Part shown: positions 53,522-63,751 of the stretch, piece after piece
Layout: every line of letters begins with the position of its first letter
Numbering within the stretch: position 1 is the stretch's first letter
Translations under genes and position numbers: made by a program
The notes under the pieces: generated by a model
Told to the model about the DNA's origin: nothing
Database searches by the model: none
What the model saw: only the letters and a program-made list of their open reading frames with translations
Source: Sphingobacterium sp. HMA12
GTDB lineage: Bacteria > Bacteroidota > Bacteroidia > Sphingobacteriales > Sphingobacteriaceae
Assembly (NCBI RefSeq): GCF_002933815.1
Contig: NZ_BEYR01000003.1
Span: 372,001 to 436,000 of the forward strand
Reading direction: 5' to 3'
DNA length: 64,000 nucleotides

Positions 53522-54277
53522 TTATTCCGCTATCAATGTTCCCCCTTGCGTTAAAATTTTTTGCTTGTTTTTTTTGACGACAAGCGTAATATCCGATGCA
53601 TCTTTTTCCGCTATAATATTTCGGTAGATAGCATAGGTATAAATTCCGTTGGTAAAAGTGATGACATGATTACCCCCGCTCCCTTCGAAATCCATTTTGC
53701 CGTTACTCAGGATAATGTCAGGTGACATGTTTTCTTTTTTTTCGATCTTCCACGAAGCATACCTGTATTTTCCGTTAGCTAATTCATCTATTCTGATCAG
53801 GTATTTTTCAGACCTTATTGTATAAACGGGGGTTTTGAATTGTTTTAAAGAATGGTGTATGTATTCTTTTTGTTTTTGAATCAGTGTTTGTCTTAATTTT
53901 TTTTCGAATGGACTCTGATAGTTTACTGCGATTATTTTTCCGCCTTCGCTATCTATCCATAGTTTACCATTATCCAGCATGATTCCGCGCCAGCCGACTT
54001 CTGTCCATTGGTCCGGTTTTGAATGCGCAATCAGATCTACGAGTTTCTGATCAAAAACCTCATAAAACCTTTGTTTGAATTCCTTCGGTTTTTTTATCGA
54101 TGGAATTGGATTTTCCCGCTTCAAGGGATAGTTTATGACCGTTGAAATCTCATCTATGTTTTTTTGTTTGAACAGGGAGATAATATGGATGATGTTGGCT
54201 TTTTTTGACGCATCTGAATCCTGTGCGTGGCCAAAGCTATAAACAAATAGCGCTACAATTAAAAAGCTAAATTTCAT
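53522..54277 (-). CDS. Secreted protein of unknown function
   Basis: A 251-residue protein with signal peptide MKFSFLIVALFVYSFGHA. The mature part is basic with a mixed alpha/beta pattern (INYPLKRENPIPSIKKPKEF, then DQWTEVGWRGIMLDNGKLWI); no family is recognised. It is convergent with the hydrolase gene 52388, ending 24 bp from it. Confidence 0.65.
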   Translation of the reverse strand: MKFSFLIVALFVYSFGHAQDSDASKKANIIHIISLFKQKNIDEISTVINYPLKRENPIPSIKKPKEFKQRFYEVFDQKLVDLIAHSKPDQWTEVGWRGIMLDNGKLWIDSEGGKIIAVNYQSPFEKKLRQTLIQKQKEYIHHSLKQFKTPVYTIRSEKYLIRIDELANGKYRYASWKIEKKENMSPDIILSNGKMDFEGSGGNHVITFTNGIYTYAIYRNIIAEKDASDITLVVKKNKQKILTQGGTLIAE

Positions 54278-54328
54278 CTGTTCCTTTGTTATCTGGTATG
54301 TAAATGCCTATGAAATTAATAAATTAGA

Positions 54329-54853
54329 TCAGTAATGATCAATTGAGATTTCCTGTTCGGTTTTATTTATTCCGTAAATAATATTGTCTAAAACGTCCGG
54401 ATCAATTTTATCAGCGACCAATTTAAAACCGAGGCGTTCCAGCAGCTTTTTGGAAGCTATGTTTTCGCGATGTGTATACGCTTCAATAGCCTCAATTCCC
54501 ATTTCATCAAAAGCATATTTTAATAGGGCCTTTACAGCTTCACTCATCAATCCTTTTCCTTGGAATTGCGGAAGCAATTCGTAACCTAGTTCTGCATATT
54601 TTTTGCTCCGGTCAATATTCCATAAGGTTATAGTTCCCACAAATTCATTTTGATCTATTGTTTTAATCGTGAAATAGAATTTATTTTTTCTGACCATCTC
54701 AATAAACTGTCTTGTCTCTTCAAGACTTTTATTGATATCTCTGCCGATGTATTTAGCGACCTGAGGATTAATCCTGAGCTTATGCATATTTTGCAAATCG
54801 GACAGTTCGACAGGCTTTAATAGCAATTTCTCTGTGGCGATCGTGGTTTCCAT
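54329..54853 (-). CDS. GNAT N-acetyltransferase, RimJ/RimL type
   Basis: A 174-residue acetyltransferase of the RimJ/RimL family: LKPVELSDLQNMHKLR near the N terminus, AELGYELLPQFQGKGLMSEA near 97 with the acetyl-CoA motif, and EAYTHRENIASKKLLERLGF near 135. RimL-like enzymes acetylate protein N-termini or small molecules. The substrate is unknown. Confidence 0.88.
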   Translation of the reverse strand: METTIATEKLLLKPVELSDLQNMHKLRINPQVAKYIGRDINKSLEETRQFIEMVRKNKFYFTIKTIDQNEFVGTITLWNIDRSKKYAELGYELLPQFQGKGLMSEAVKALLKYAFDEMGIEAIEAYTHRENIASKKLLERLGFKLVADKIDPDVLDNIIYGINKTEQEISIDHY

Positions 54854-55351
54854 TCCAGTTCTAATTTTATATCTTGATCAAACAAAAAGTGTCAATCTGA
54901 ATGTGTGTTAGGATAGTTGATTTAATTGTTATTATATAAATGAAGTTAGTTAATTGGGTTTAATGTTTCTTCTTTTTTGTGTTGTTTTTTATTTCAGTTG
55001 CCATTTTTGTTCGATACTTTGCCGGTTCTTCGCCTTCTATCCTATAATTTTCTTCCGAAATAAGCAAAACCGTTTTAGTTTTTTTATATTTGTTTTACTC
55101 AATCCTATGGATGTATCAATAGTTCAGCTCGAGCCGTGCTAGGGTCCCGATTTTGGAAATGCCGGCACGATCCTTTTCTTGTTCTAATAGAGATCTATCG
55201 TATACGAAATAGGAGAGGGGATAACCAAATACGATAAAGTTATAGCATTTTACTTTTCAGCGAAAGGGATAGTTCTTGCTATTTTGGCGACATCATGTGA
55301 GAAAAGAACAAGATTTGGTAATCCATTATTTATATTTTCACTTGAGTGACT
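54854..55351. other. Intergenic region upstream of the sigma factor
   Basis: No gene is supported in this 498-bp region. It must contain the promoter of the second utilisation locus regulator. A hydrophobic frame at 54954-55142 has no start context and is not called. Confidence 0.55.
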
Positions 55352-55957
55352 ATGTATAAACCGAAATATGATCATATGGAAGAAAAAGAGATGCTGTCAG
55401 ACTTGCGTTTAGGCAGCCAAACTGCCTTTCGTCAGATTTACAGTTTGTATAGTGGTCGTATTTACCTCAATATTCGTAAAATGGTCAAATCCGAACAGGA
55501 TGCTGCAGAACTTTTACAGGAAGTATTTATAAAAGTATGGGATAAGCGCGAGCTGATTGATGCCGAACAGTCTTTTCGGTCTTATTTATTCCAGATTGCA
55601 AAATACACGGTATATAACTTTATCCGCAAAAATAATCTGGAGAAACAGATACAAGCCTATCTTAGTCTCCATAATACACAGCTCTATACCCATGTAGAGG
55701 AACAATTAAACGAAAAACAGGACGAACAATGGTTGTCGCAAACGATCGAACAGCTTCCGCCTCAACGCAGGCTGATCTATAGACTTTGTAAGATCGAAGG
55801 GAAAAGCTACGCCGAGGTGAGTACCTTGTTAAGGATATCGACTTCAACGATCAACGATCATATCGTAAAAGCTACAAAATATATCAAAGAAAGGCATGGT
55901 GTTTTGGATAAGTCAACGCTATTGATCGCTTCTTTTATACTCCTCCAGCAGCATTAA
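55352..55957 (+). CDS. FecI-type ECF sigma factor
   Basis: A 201-residue ECF sigma factor: region 2 (FRQIYSLYSGRIYLNIRKMV, then DAAELLQEVFIKVWDKRE) and region 4 (LPPQRRLIYRLCKIEGKSYA and STSTINDHIVKATKYI). A GTG at 55346 is an alternative start, but the ATG at 55352 is better. With the FecR gene 104 bp downstream it forms the trans-envelope switch controlling the following SusC operon. Confidence 0.9.
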   Translation: MYKPKYDHMEEKEMLSDLRLGSQTAFRQIYSLYSGRIYLNIRKMVKSEQDAAELLQEVFIKVWDKRELIDAEQSFRSYLFQIAKYTVYNFIRKNNLEKQIQAYLSLHNTQLYTHVEEQLNEKQDEQWLSQTIEQLPPQRRLIYRLCKIEGKSYAEVSTLLRISTSTINDHIVKATKYIKERHGVLDKSTLLIASFILLQQH

Positions 55958-56061
55958 TCGCTACCGTTTTCTTTAGGCTGAAAAAAAGTAAAATAAAATT
56001 ACGATCGGAGCAGATGATGTCTGCTTTTGAAGTGTATTAGCTAAAAAGAAGATAACCAATT

Positions 56062-57234
56062 GTGGAAAAAAAATTACTTCAATATACTTTGAGGCAGTAT
56101 ATACGAGGGGAGCTTAGTGAGGAAAATTCCCGTGCTTTTCTTTCCTATATAAAATCTGGTGAAGATCGGATACTGCTGCAGGAACTGATACAGGATGTTT
56201 TGGACGACCCGGTCGATCAGGGATTGCTTCAGGACCCTGAACTATTGGCGATATTGGACAACACCTGGGAGCAACTGCATCGTCAGATAAATAAACCCAA
56301 AACGAAACCAATGTGGTCCCGGAAGACTATCGGTGCCGTTGCCGCTACAGTCATTGGGATCTTGTTTGTTGGATGGTGGACTTTTAGTGGGGTACAGCAT
56401 AAAGTGCTGCGGCAGTCTACAGCAGAAGTCATATCGCCCGGAAAACAATCGGCTACCTTGACCCTGGCCAATGGCAAACAGATTCATTTGCAGGAAACGA
56501 TGGATGGACAGATTGCGGATGAAATGGGTATAAAGATTTCTAAAAGTAATGATGGACAGTTGATCTACGAAGTCGGGAAAAATATAGACGGTGATACCGG
56601 CCACCATATATTATCAACAACCAAAGGTGAAACTTATCGTATTAAGCTACCTGATGGTACGCAGGTGTGGCTCAATGCTGCCTCCGCCCTTAAATATCCA
56701 ATGCGCTTTGCTCTGAAGGGAAAAAGAGAAGTGGAATTGACTGGCGAAGCCTATTTCGAAGTAGCGAAGGATATCAGACATCCCTTTGTTGTACAGACTG
56801 CGGGTCAACAGATAGAAGTGCTGGGTACCCACTTTAATGTGAACAGTTATTCTGACGAACCGGCACTGCGGACCACACTTTTGGAAGGTCGGGTCGAAGT
56901 CTCTTCCCATCATCAAAAACTACGGTTGCTACCAGGACAACAGTCAAGTCTCAGCTCCAATGGAGTACTAAAATTACAACAAGTGGATACCGCGCCAGTC
57001 GTTGCTTGGATAAATCATGAATTTATGTTTGACGATGATGATATCGAAAGTGTCATGCGTAAGATAGCGCGTTGGTATAAAGTCGACGTGATCTATCAGG
57101 GAAAAAAAACAACAGAGAAGTTCGGTGGCGGCATTTCTCGTTTTGATGATGTCAGGCAGGTCTTAAATCTGCTGGAAAAAACGGGAGCAGTCCATTTTCG
57201 GATCGAAGGGAAAACCCTCTATGTTCTTCCATAA
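56062..57234 (+). CDS. FecR-type anti-sigma factor
   Basis: A 390-residue anti-sigma factor, starting at a GTG (56062-56064). Residues 1-80 bind the sigma factor. A transmembrane helix (TIGAVAATVIGILFVGWW, about 92-110) is followed by the periplasmic FecR domain with GTQVWLNAASALKYPMRF and LTGEAYFEVAKD near 225. A C-terminal DUF4974-type domain follows. It transmits the signal from the SusC STN domain to the sigma factor. Confidence 0.92.
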   Translation: MEKKLLQYTLRQYIRGELSEENSRAFLSYIKSGEDRILLQELIQDVLDDPVDQGLLQDPELLAILDNTWEQLHRQINKPKTKPMWSRKTIGAVAATVIGILFVGWWTFSGVQHKVLRQSTAEVISPGKQSATLTLANGKQIHLQETMDGQIADEMGIKISKSNDGQLIYEVGKNIDGDTGHHILSTTKGETYRIKLPDGTQVWLNAASALKYPMRFALKGKREVELTGEAYFEVAKDIRHPFVVQTAGQQIEVLGTHFNVNSYSDEPALRTTLLEGRVEVSSHHQKLRLLPGQQSSLSSNGVLKLQQVDTAPVVAWINHEFMFDDDDIESVMRKIARWYKVDVIYQGKKTTEKFGGGISRFDDVRQVLNLLEKTGAVHFRIEGKTLYVLP

Positions 57235-57330
57235 GTATTCGTTAAATATTCGATTATAACTCATACCCTAAAAATAATATGATGAAAAAACATAGACAAC
57301 ACGAATAGCGATCCCTGTGGGATACAAGAA

Positions 57331-57361
57331 AGCAACCAAGATCCCGGGGGACTCGGTTGCT
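57331..57361 (+). other. Long hairpin between fecR and susC
   Basis: AGCAACC (57331-57337) and GGTTGCT (57355-57361) pair perfectly; interior AG and CCC/GGG pairs extend the stem with mismatches. It lies 87 bp before the SusC start and has no direct T tract. It could be a leader structure or small-RNA target that tunes SusC expression. Confidence 0.5.
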
Positions 57362-57448
57362 GTTTGGGACAATTAATTTTTAACTATCCAATCTGCAGTA
57401 TGTTTATGTTTTGGACGACTCGAACATACTGCGAATCAAACCTTGCAA

Positions 57449-60400
57449 ATGTATCAAAATTATATCAGAAAAAAGGAGATAGCTTATCTGCTATTCCGTA
57501 AACTATGGCTTATTATGCGCTTGACGACCATAATTATCTTGGTTACTTTTATGCAGGTTAGTGCTTCAACCTTTGCACAGAAGGTAACATTGGAATATTC
57601 CAATATGAGCCTTAAAAAAATCTTTAAGGAATTAAAGTCACAGACAGGATACAATTTCCTTTATACAGAACGGCAAATGTCAGTAGCCCAACCCGTCAAT
57701 ATAAAAGTAAAGGAACGGATGTTATCGGACGTACTGGTTCAGATCTTTAAAGACCAGCCCCTGTCGTATCAATTGGACAATAAGACAGTTGTCATCCGCG
57801 ACCGGCCACAAGCAACGACGATCCCGTCATCGGCGCCCTCCGCGGCAGGATCAGATCAGGAAACGATCAAAGGACGGGTAACCAATGAACGCGGTGAAGC
57901 ACTTGCCAACGTTTCTGTACGCGTCAAAGGGAATGAATCTGCCGGAACCGCTACCGCTACCGATGGTAGCTTTACGATCCGTAATCTTTCTCCGAAAGCG
58001 ACCTTGATTTTCTCTTCTGTCGGATATGATCAATTGAGTATGGAACTCGCCTCCATGCGTGCAGAAGATCTGGCGCAGTTGCAGGTCGTAATGAAAAGTA
58101 GCAATAGCCAACTGGAAGAAGTTATTGTGATCGGATATGGTACCACCACGCGGCAACGATTGGTTGGTGCTGTCGATCAGATCGGTGCCAAGACCTTTCA
58201 GGACAGACCGGTTGGCAACGTGACACAGGCCCTACAGGGGGCTTCGCCAAGTTTGACCATTCAGCAGAAAAGCATGGATCCTAATGATAATGCAATGAAC
58301 ATCAATATTCGCGGGATATCAACTGTAAATAGCAATGCGCCTCTCGTGGTGATTGATGGAATCATTACCGAAGGTGGAACGTTGAACAAGATCAATCCAG
58401 ACGATATCGAGACAGTATCGGTACTCAAGGATGCGGGATCTACAGCTATCTATGGTTCACGTTCGGCCAACGGTGTCATCCTGGTCACGACAAAAAGGGG
58501 ACGGCAAAATCAGAAACCTAGCGTTAACATCGGAACACAATGGGGGGTACAACAGCCCAAGATCTTGTTTTCTCCCGTTAAAGGCTATGAAAATGCGACG
58601 CTACGCAACCTTGCGCTCACCAATTCAGGAATGGATCCTCAGTTTTCACCCGAAGCGATCGCGGATCTGTACGCACATCAGGATATTGAACAATGGAATT
58701 TACCTGAGATCATGAAAAATTCCTTCCAGCAAAAATATAATATCAGTGTCTCCGGTGGCGGTGAAAAGAGTTCATATCTATTTTCGGGGGGCTTTTATAA
58801 TCAACCAAGCAACTTTGTGGGACAAGATTTCGGGATAAAACGTTACAATCTGCGGACTAACCTCAGTACGGAGATCGGTCGTTTTAAACTGACCTCGATT
58901 TTAGCTTATACACGTAATAATAATTTAGGAAATACAGCCGGAAGTGCCATTATAAATGCTTCCCGTCTACCTTCGTATTATTACTATCGGATGCGGGCCG
59001 ACAATGGCAAATACCTGGTCAACAATGCCCTGACGGATCAGAATCCGTTGGCTGAACTTAACGAAGGTGGTTATGTCAAAAATGACAATGATTATTTTAA
59101 CATCAACCTGAATCTGGAAGCGAAACTGCTCGATGGTTTAAAATTGCGTGGTATCTTTGGTGCCGATATTTACGCCGACCATCGTTTTATTCGACGTATT
59201 CAGGTACCCCTCTATTCTGACCCAAATGCACTGCAGCCACAGGTTTATGTCAATTCGGATCGCAATACCGAGGACTTCAATGAAAAAGCTTCCCTGTTGA
59301 ATTTCCAGTTGTTGCTCGATTATGACAAAAACTTTGGGAGCCATCACGTCTCGGGTTTAATCGGCGCATCCAATGAGTCCTATACACGTAGGCAAAACGA
59401 ACTTAAAATGAAATTTACAGATCCTGTGCTGGGTACACCGACCACCGGAACGGTTATCGATCCTGCAACTGCGCGAGTTACACCCAATGGTACTTTACAA
59501 AATAGCATCAATTCAATCTTCGGCCGTGCCGGATATGATTTTGAAAGTAAGTATTTTGCAGAATTCAGTTTCCGTTACGATGGCTCTTCCAAGTTCTCGA
59601 AAGCAAACCGCTGGGGCTTCTTCCCTTCTGGATCATTAGGCTGGCGAGCCTCAGATGAGCAATTTATGAGCTGGTACAAGGATCATGTCGGAAGTCTGAA
59701 GATCAGGTCAACCTATGGTGTACTGGGAAATCAGGCCGTGGATGATTATTCCTATTACTTCACTTATGAATCCTACCCAAACAGTTATGGATTTAATAAT
59801 AAACCCGTCGCCGCTGCTGGGTTTAATTATGCCAGCCTGGATTTGCGCTGGGAGAAAACCTATAATTTTAATATTGGGCTTGACGCGACTTTCTTTCGGG
59901 ATAAGCTTACCGCCAGTTTTGATTACTTTAAAAAACGGACAGTCGATATTCTGATGGCACCACAGATTCCCTCGACCTTTGGGACTTCATTAAAAAACCA
60001 GAACCTGGGCGAAATGAACAATGAAGGCTGGGAGATCAACCTGACTTATCACGCAACCACAGGAGCGTTTCAACATCAGATCAATGCCAATATGGGAGAC
60101 AGTCATAACAAGATCGTTGCGATGCCCGGAGATGACCGGATCTCAACCGTGGATAATATTACCAAACTGACACGTGTCGGTCTTCCCTATAATTCCTATT
60201 ACGGTTACAAAATGGCCGGACTTTTTCAGAATATCTCTGACATAGAAACCTCGGCTCTGCCAAGTGGCATCACTGCAGCGGATTTGCGCCCCGGAGATGT
60301 CAAGTATGTCGACCGAAATAACGATGGCATCATCGATGCGCGGGACCGATTTGTCCTGGGCAATGGTTTTCCCCGCTTTACATTTGGGCTGACCTACAAT

Positions 60401-60886
60401 CTTAGCTACAAAGATTTTGATTTTAGCATGTTCTGGCAAGGGGTGGGCAAGCGTGATATGATGATCCGCGGTGAACTGATTGAACCTTTTCATCAGAATT
60501 ATTCGTATGCCATCTATCAGCATCAACTTGATTACTGGACACCGACAAATATCGATGGACAGTGGCCTCGGCTTACCGCAAATGGGTCTACAGCATCGAC
60601 CAACAACTTTGGGAAAGATTCCGATCTCTACCTTTTCAACGGAAAGTATGCACGGCTGAAAAACCTGCAGATAGGATATAGTCTTCCAAAAGGAGTTGTT
60701 TCAAAATTAGGGCTACAGCGCGTGCGCTTTTTTGTCAACGCCCAAAATTTGCTGACCTTAAGCAAAAACTCCTGGATAGACCCCGAATCTTCTGAATTTG
60801 ATTCCAACATGGGCGGGTCTGCCAATAGCGCCCGTAACTATCCAACGTTGAAATATTATGGCGGCGGATTAAATATTCAATTCTAA
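57449..60886 (+). CDS. SusC/RagA TonB-dependent receptor with STN domain
   Basis: A 1145-residue outer-membrane receptor from the ATG at 57449 (an in-frame TTG at 57443 is less likely). After the signal region (MRLTTIIILVTFMQVSASTF) comes an STN domain (about 45-120; NMSLKKIFKELKSQTGYNFL), then a carboxypeptidase-like domain (near 140), a plug with EEVIVIGYGTT, and a barrel ending in KYYGGGLNIQF. The STN domain signals to FecR, so this receptor both imports the glycan and reports it. SusD follows 11 bp later. Confidence 0.93.
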   Translation: MYQNYIRKKEIAYLLFRKLWLIMRLTTIIILVTFMQVSASTFAQKVTLEYSNMSLKKIFKELKSQTGYNFLYTERQMSVAQPVNIKVKERMLSDVLVQIFKDQPLSYQLDNKTVVIRDRPQATTIPSSAPSAAGSDQETIKGRVTNERGEALANVSVRVKGNESAGTATATDGSFTIRNLSPKATLIFSSVGYDQLSMELASMRAEDLAQLQVVMKSSNSQLEEVIVIGYGTTTRQRLVGAVDQIGAKTFQDRPVGNVTQALQGASPSLTIQQKSMDPNDNAMNINIRGISTVNSNAPLVVIDGIITEGGTLNKINPDDIETVSVLKDAGSTAIYGSRSANGVILVTTKRGRQNQKPSVNIGTQWGVQQPKILFSPVKGYENATLRNLALTNSGMDPQFSPEAIADLYAHQDIEQWNLPEIMKNSFQQKYNISVSGGGEKSSYLFSGGFYNQPSNFVGQDFGIKRYNLRTNLSTEIGRFKLTSILAYTRNNNLGNTAGSAIINASRLPSYYYYRMRADNGKYLVNNALTDQNPLAELNEGGYVKNDNDYFNINLNLEAKLLDGLKLRGIFGADIYADHRFIRRIQVPLYSDPNALQPQVYVNSDRNTEDFNEKASLLNFQLLLDYDKNFGSHHVSGLIGASNESYTRRQNELKMKFTDPVLGTPTTGTVIDPATARVTPNGTLQNSINSIFGRAGYDFESKYFAEFSFRYDGSSKFSKANRWGFFPSGSLGWRASDEQFMSWYKDHVGSLKIRSTYGVLGNQAVDDYSYYFTYESYPNSYGFNNKPVAAAGFNYASLDLRWEKTYNFNIGLDATFFRDKLTASFDYFKKRTVDILMAPQIPSTFGTSLKNQNLGEMNNEGWEINLTYHATTGAFQHQINANMGDSHNKIVAMPGDDRISTVDNITKLTRVGLPYNSYYGYKMAGLFQNISDIETSALPSGITAADLRPGDVKYVDRNNDGIIDARDRFVLGNGFPRFTFGLTYNLSYKDFDFSMFWQGVGKRDMMIRGELIEPFHQNYSYAIYQHQLDYWTPTNIDGQWPRLTANGSTASTNNFGKDSDLYLFNGKYARLKNLQIGYSLPKGVVSKLGLQRVRFFVNAQNLLTLSKNSWIDPESSEFDSNMGGSANSARNYPTLKYYGGGLNIQF

Positions 60887-60897
60887 TTTTTGATGTG

Positions 60898-62523
60898 ATG
60901 AAACGATATAAATTACTTATAGGAGGCCTAAGTTTGGTGGCTGCTGTGCATTTCACTTCCTGTAATAAGCTGGATACCTTGCCAACAGACCGTTTTACCG
61001 ATGAAAACTTTTGGGATTACCCTGAAAATGCGGAAAAAATGGTCAATATGGCCTATAATCAACTATTTTCTGCAGACCGTTTATGGAATGATGAAGCCCT
61101 CAGTGATAATATTTTTGAGGGTAGGTCCAATACAGATCAACGCGCCATCCGTAATGGTACTGCGGACCCGACATTAGGGCGTTTCGGCTCGGAATGGTCA
61201 GATCTCTATGGGGGCATCAAAACCTGCCATGTTTATCTGGAAAATGCAGATCGTGTACCGGGGCTGGATGCAGCACTAAAACAACGACGTATAGCAGAGG
61301 TTCGGTTTATTCGCGCTTCGCTCTATTTTAGGCTGGTCAATTTTTACGGTGATGTCCCTTTTTTTACCAAGGATATAACCCTAGAGGAGTCCAAGACGAT
61401 ACCAAGGACACCTAAAGCCACCGTCATGGCCTTTATTCATCAGGAATTGGATGAATGTATGACGGATCTGCCCAGCAAAGATGCGCTACCCGCTGATGAT
61501 AGAGGCCGGATTACAAAAGGTGCGGCTTCGGCTTTTCAGGCACGGGCCTACCTGTATGAGAGCAACTGGAACAAAGTGCTGGAGTATTGCGAAAATCTGA
61601 TAAAGAAACAGGCGGAATTTGGAACATATGCCCTTTTCGATAGCTATCCCGACTTGTTTACAGCAGCAAAAGAGTACAATTCGGAGGTTATTCTGGACTA
61701 TGCCTATGTGCCGCAGCTGAAAACCTGGAATAAACTCTACGATGCCGCGCCGATCTCGGCCCAGGCTCGTCTGAATGGTTATGCACCTTTGCAGAGCCTC
61801 GTGGATAATTATATCACCCTAGATGGAAATACAATCGCTACAGATCCCAATTATAGCAGTGACAATCCTTATGTAAATCGGGATCCCAGAATGGCCGCAA
61901 CGATTGTTTTCCATGGCGGTCAATGGACCGACTTTGATGGGACGGTGCGTAAGATTTTTATCAAACCGGGGTCTGGAGGGACAGATAAAGAGCGTCTTGA
62001 CGAATACCAGGGAGCAAGTGCCAATGCATCACCCACAGGGTATTATGTCAAGAAATATTATGATCAGACAGCGACCGTAAAATATGATGCCGGGCTCAAT
62101 ATCATTATGTTCAGATATGCTGATATCTTACTGATGTATGCCGAAGCGAAAGAAGCGCTTGGACAGCTCGATGCTGCAATATGGGATATGACGATCAAAC
62201 CTATCCGCAAACGGGCCGGCTTCGAAGCAGCGAAAGCATTGGATTTTCCGACATCCGGTGACCTGAAAACAATTGTCCGAAATGAACGGCGTAGCGAGCT
62301 TGCGCTTGAAGGTTTACGTTACTATGATATCCTGCGTTGGAAAGCTGGTAAAACCTATCTGGATGGTCAGGTATTGGGCGCTAAATATGGCGGCAACAAT
62401 AGCTATATCAAATTGGATATTCGACGCTTTGATGAGAGCCGGGATTATTTATGGTCAGTGCCAAGGACACAGATTGATCTGAATAAAAATCTATTGCCCA
62501 ATAATCAAGGTTATTCAAACTAA
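60898..62523 (+). CDS. SusD/RagB family nutrient-binding lipoprotein
   Basis: A 541-residue lipoprotein; the ATG at 60898 is used although a GTG lies just upstream. It has a lipobox (AVHFTSC, cysteine near 22), YFRLVNFYGDVPFF near 145, and a C-terminal ERRSELALEGLRYYDILRW block typical of SusD. It is the partner of the preceding SusC and binds the target glycan on the surface. Confidence 0.93.
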   Translation: MKRYKLLIGGLSLVAAVHFTSCNKLDTLPTDRFTDENFWDYPENAEKMVNMAYNQLFSADRLWNDEALSDNIFEGRSNTDQRAIRNGTADPTLGRFGSEWSDLYGGIKTCHVYLENADRVPGLDAALKQRRIAEVRFIRASLYFRLVNFYGDVPFFTKDITLEESKTIPRTPKATVMAFIHQELDECMTDLPSKDALPADDRGRITKGAASAFQARAYLYESNWNKVLEYCENLIKKQAEFGTYALFDSYPDLFTAAKEYNSEVILDYAYVPQLKTWNKLYDAAPISAQARLNGYAPLQSLVDNYITLDGNTIATDPNYSSDNPYVNRDPRMAATIVFHGGQWTDFDGTVRKIFIKPGSGGTDKERLDEYQGASANASPTGYYVKKYYDQTATVKYDAGLNIIMFRYADILLMYAEAKEALGQLDAAIWDMTIKPIRKRAGFEAAKALDFPTSGDLKTIVRNERRSELALEGLRYYDILRWKAGKTYLDGQVLGAKYGGNNSYIKLDIRRFDESRDYLWSVPRTQIDLNKNLLPNNQGYSN

Positions 62524-62603
62524 AATTTAATTGAAACAAACCGTCACAGACGATACAGAAAGAAAAAATGTACGTTTTGAACGATAAAATTAAAGAAAAA
62601 GAC

Positions 62604-63743
62604 ATGAAATGGTATTTTAAAGTTATAGCAATGATCGTATTGGCTGCGGGCATCGTTTCCTGCAAAAAAGATGATATGAAATATTCGGATGCGGATGTAT
62701 CCGCTGTGGAGAATTTATATGCGCCTGCGGACGGGAAATCAGTCAAATTGTTGAGTTCCAGTTCTGCTGCCTTATATTTTGAATGGGAGTCCGCATTGGT
62801 AGCCGATGGGGGAGCGGCCCAATATGAAGTCGTTTTTGATAAAGTGGATGGCGATTTCAGCAAACCCTTATATACGGTTACCTCGGACAATAACGGGAAC
62901 TCAAACGGAGCAAACATCAGTCATAAAATATTGAATCAGGTTGCTGCCAAAGCGGGAATCGAGCCGGGCACGAGTGGCGATGTCAGCTGGTCCGTCTATT
63001 CAATCCGAGGGATGAAACGGGTGCTGGGTAAAGTGAAAAAAGTATTGAACATAAAAAGCCTGGAAGGATTTGCAGATATTCCGGATGAACTGTTTATTAC
63101 CGGAGAGGGAACAGAGGGTGGGGAAGCAATTACACAGGCATTACCTTTTAAACTCGTCGGCAACGGTGAGTATGAGATCTTTACCAAATTGGAAGCAGGT
63201 AAGAAGTATACGTTTACGGATCGAAAATCAGCAGATGGCCGGATCTTCTATTCCGAAGATCAAACAAAATTAAAGGAAAGCGACGCAGGGAGCAATACTG
63301 TGACCAAAACAGCCGTATACCGCATTCGAATTGATTTTAATGTTGCGACAATTACCTATGCGGAAATCAAAAGCATGGGGGTTTATTTCTCACCTTCAGG
63401 GGCAGTTGTACTCGACCTGCCCTATCAGGGTAAGGGGATCTGGTCAGCGACTGGCATCATCAATTTTAAGCAGGAAAGTTGGGGACGCGACCAGCGCTAT
63501 AAATTTCAGATGGAAACCGTCAGGGCGGGGAAAGCAGAAACCGTTCAACTTGGGACCCAAAAAGGTACCGATGTGCCACCTAACGGTGCTGATCCGACAT
63601 ATTTCTTCGTCCGTATCCTGCCCAATCTTTCACAATGGGATGACAAGTGGAAATTTGTGGATGCAGTCGATGGACATCCGACAAAAATCTCGATGATCCT
63701 ACAGGGGGACAAAGATTATACACATGCGGTGGTTCCAAATTAA
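62604..63743 (+). CDS. SusE/SusF-like outer-membrane lipoprotein
   Basis: A 379-residue lipoprotein from the ATG at 62604 (lipobox GIVSC). The N-terminal SusE domain (about 25-130) has ENLYAPADGKSVKLL and SVYSIRGMKRVLGKVKKV near its end. The rest includes Ig-like, carbohydrate-binding-type domains with KYTFTDRK and FRQ-type turns. SusE-type proteins bind the surface glycan beside SusC/SusD. It ends 8 bp before the GH76 gene. Confidence 0.82.
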   Translation: MKWYFKVIAMIVLAAGIVSCKKDDMKYSDADVSAVENLYAPADGKSVKLLSSSSAALYFEWESALVADGGAAQYEVVFDKVDGDFSKPLYTVTSDNNGNSNGANISHKILNQVAAKAGIEPGTSGDVSWSVYSIRGMKRVLGKVKKVLNIKSLEGFADIPDELFITGEGTEGGEAITQALPFKLVGNGEYEIFTKLEAGKKYTFTDRKSADGRIFYSEDQTKLKESDAGSNTVTKTAVYRIRIDFNVATITYAEIKSMGVYFSPSGAVVLDLPYQGKGIWSATGIINFKQESWGRDQRYKFQMETVRAGKAETVQLGTQKGTDVPPNGADPTYFFVRILPNLSQWDDKWKFVDAVDGHPTKISMILQGDKDYTHAVVPN

Positions 63744-63751
63744 GGAGGGGA

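Noticed and set aside
54954..55142. 62-residue plus-strand frame
   Set aside because: Low-complexity phenylalanine/leucine-rich text in an AT-rich gap, with no start signal.
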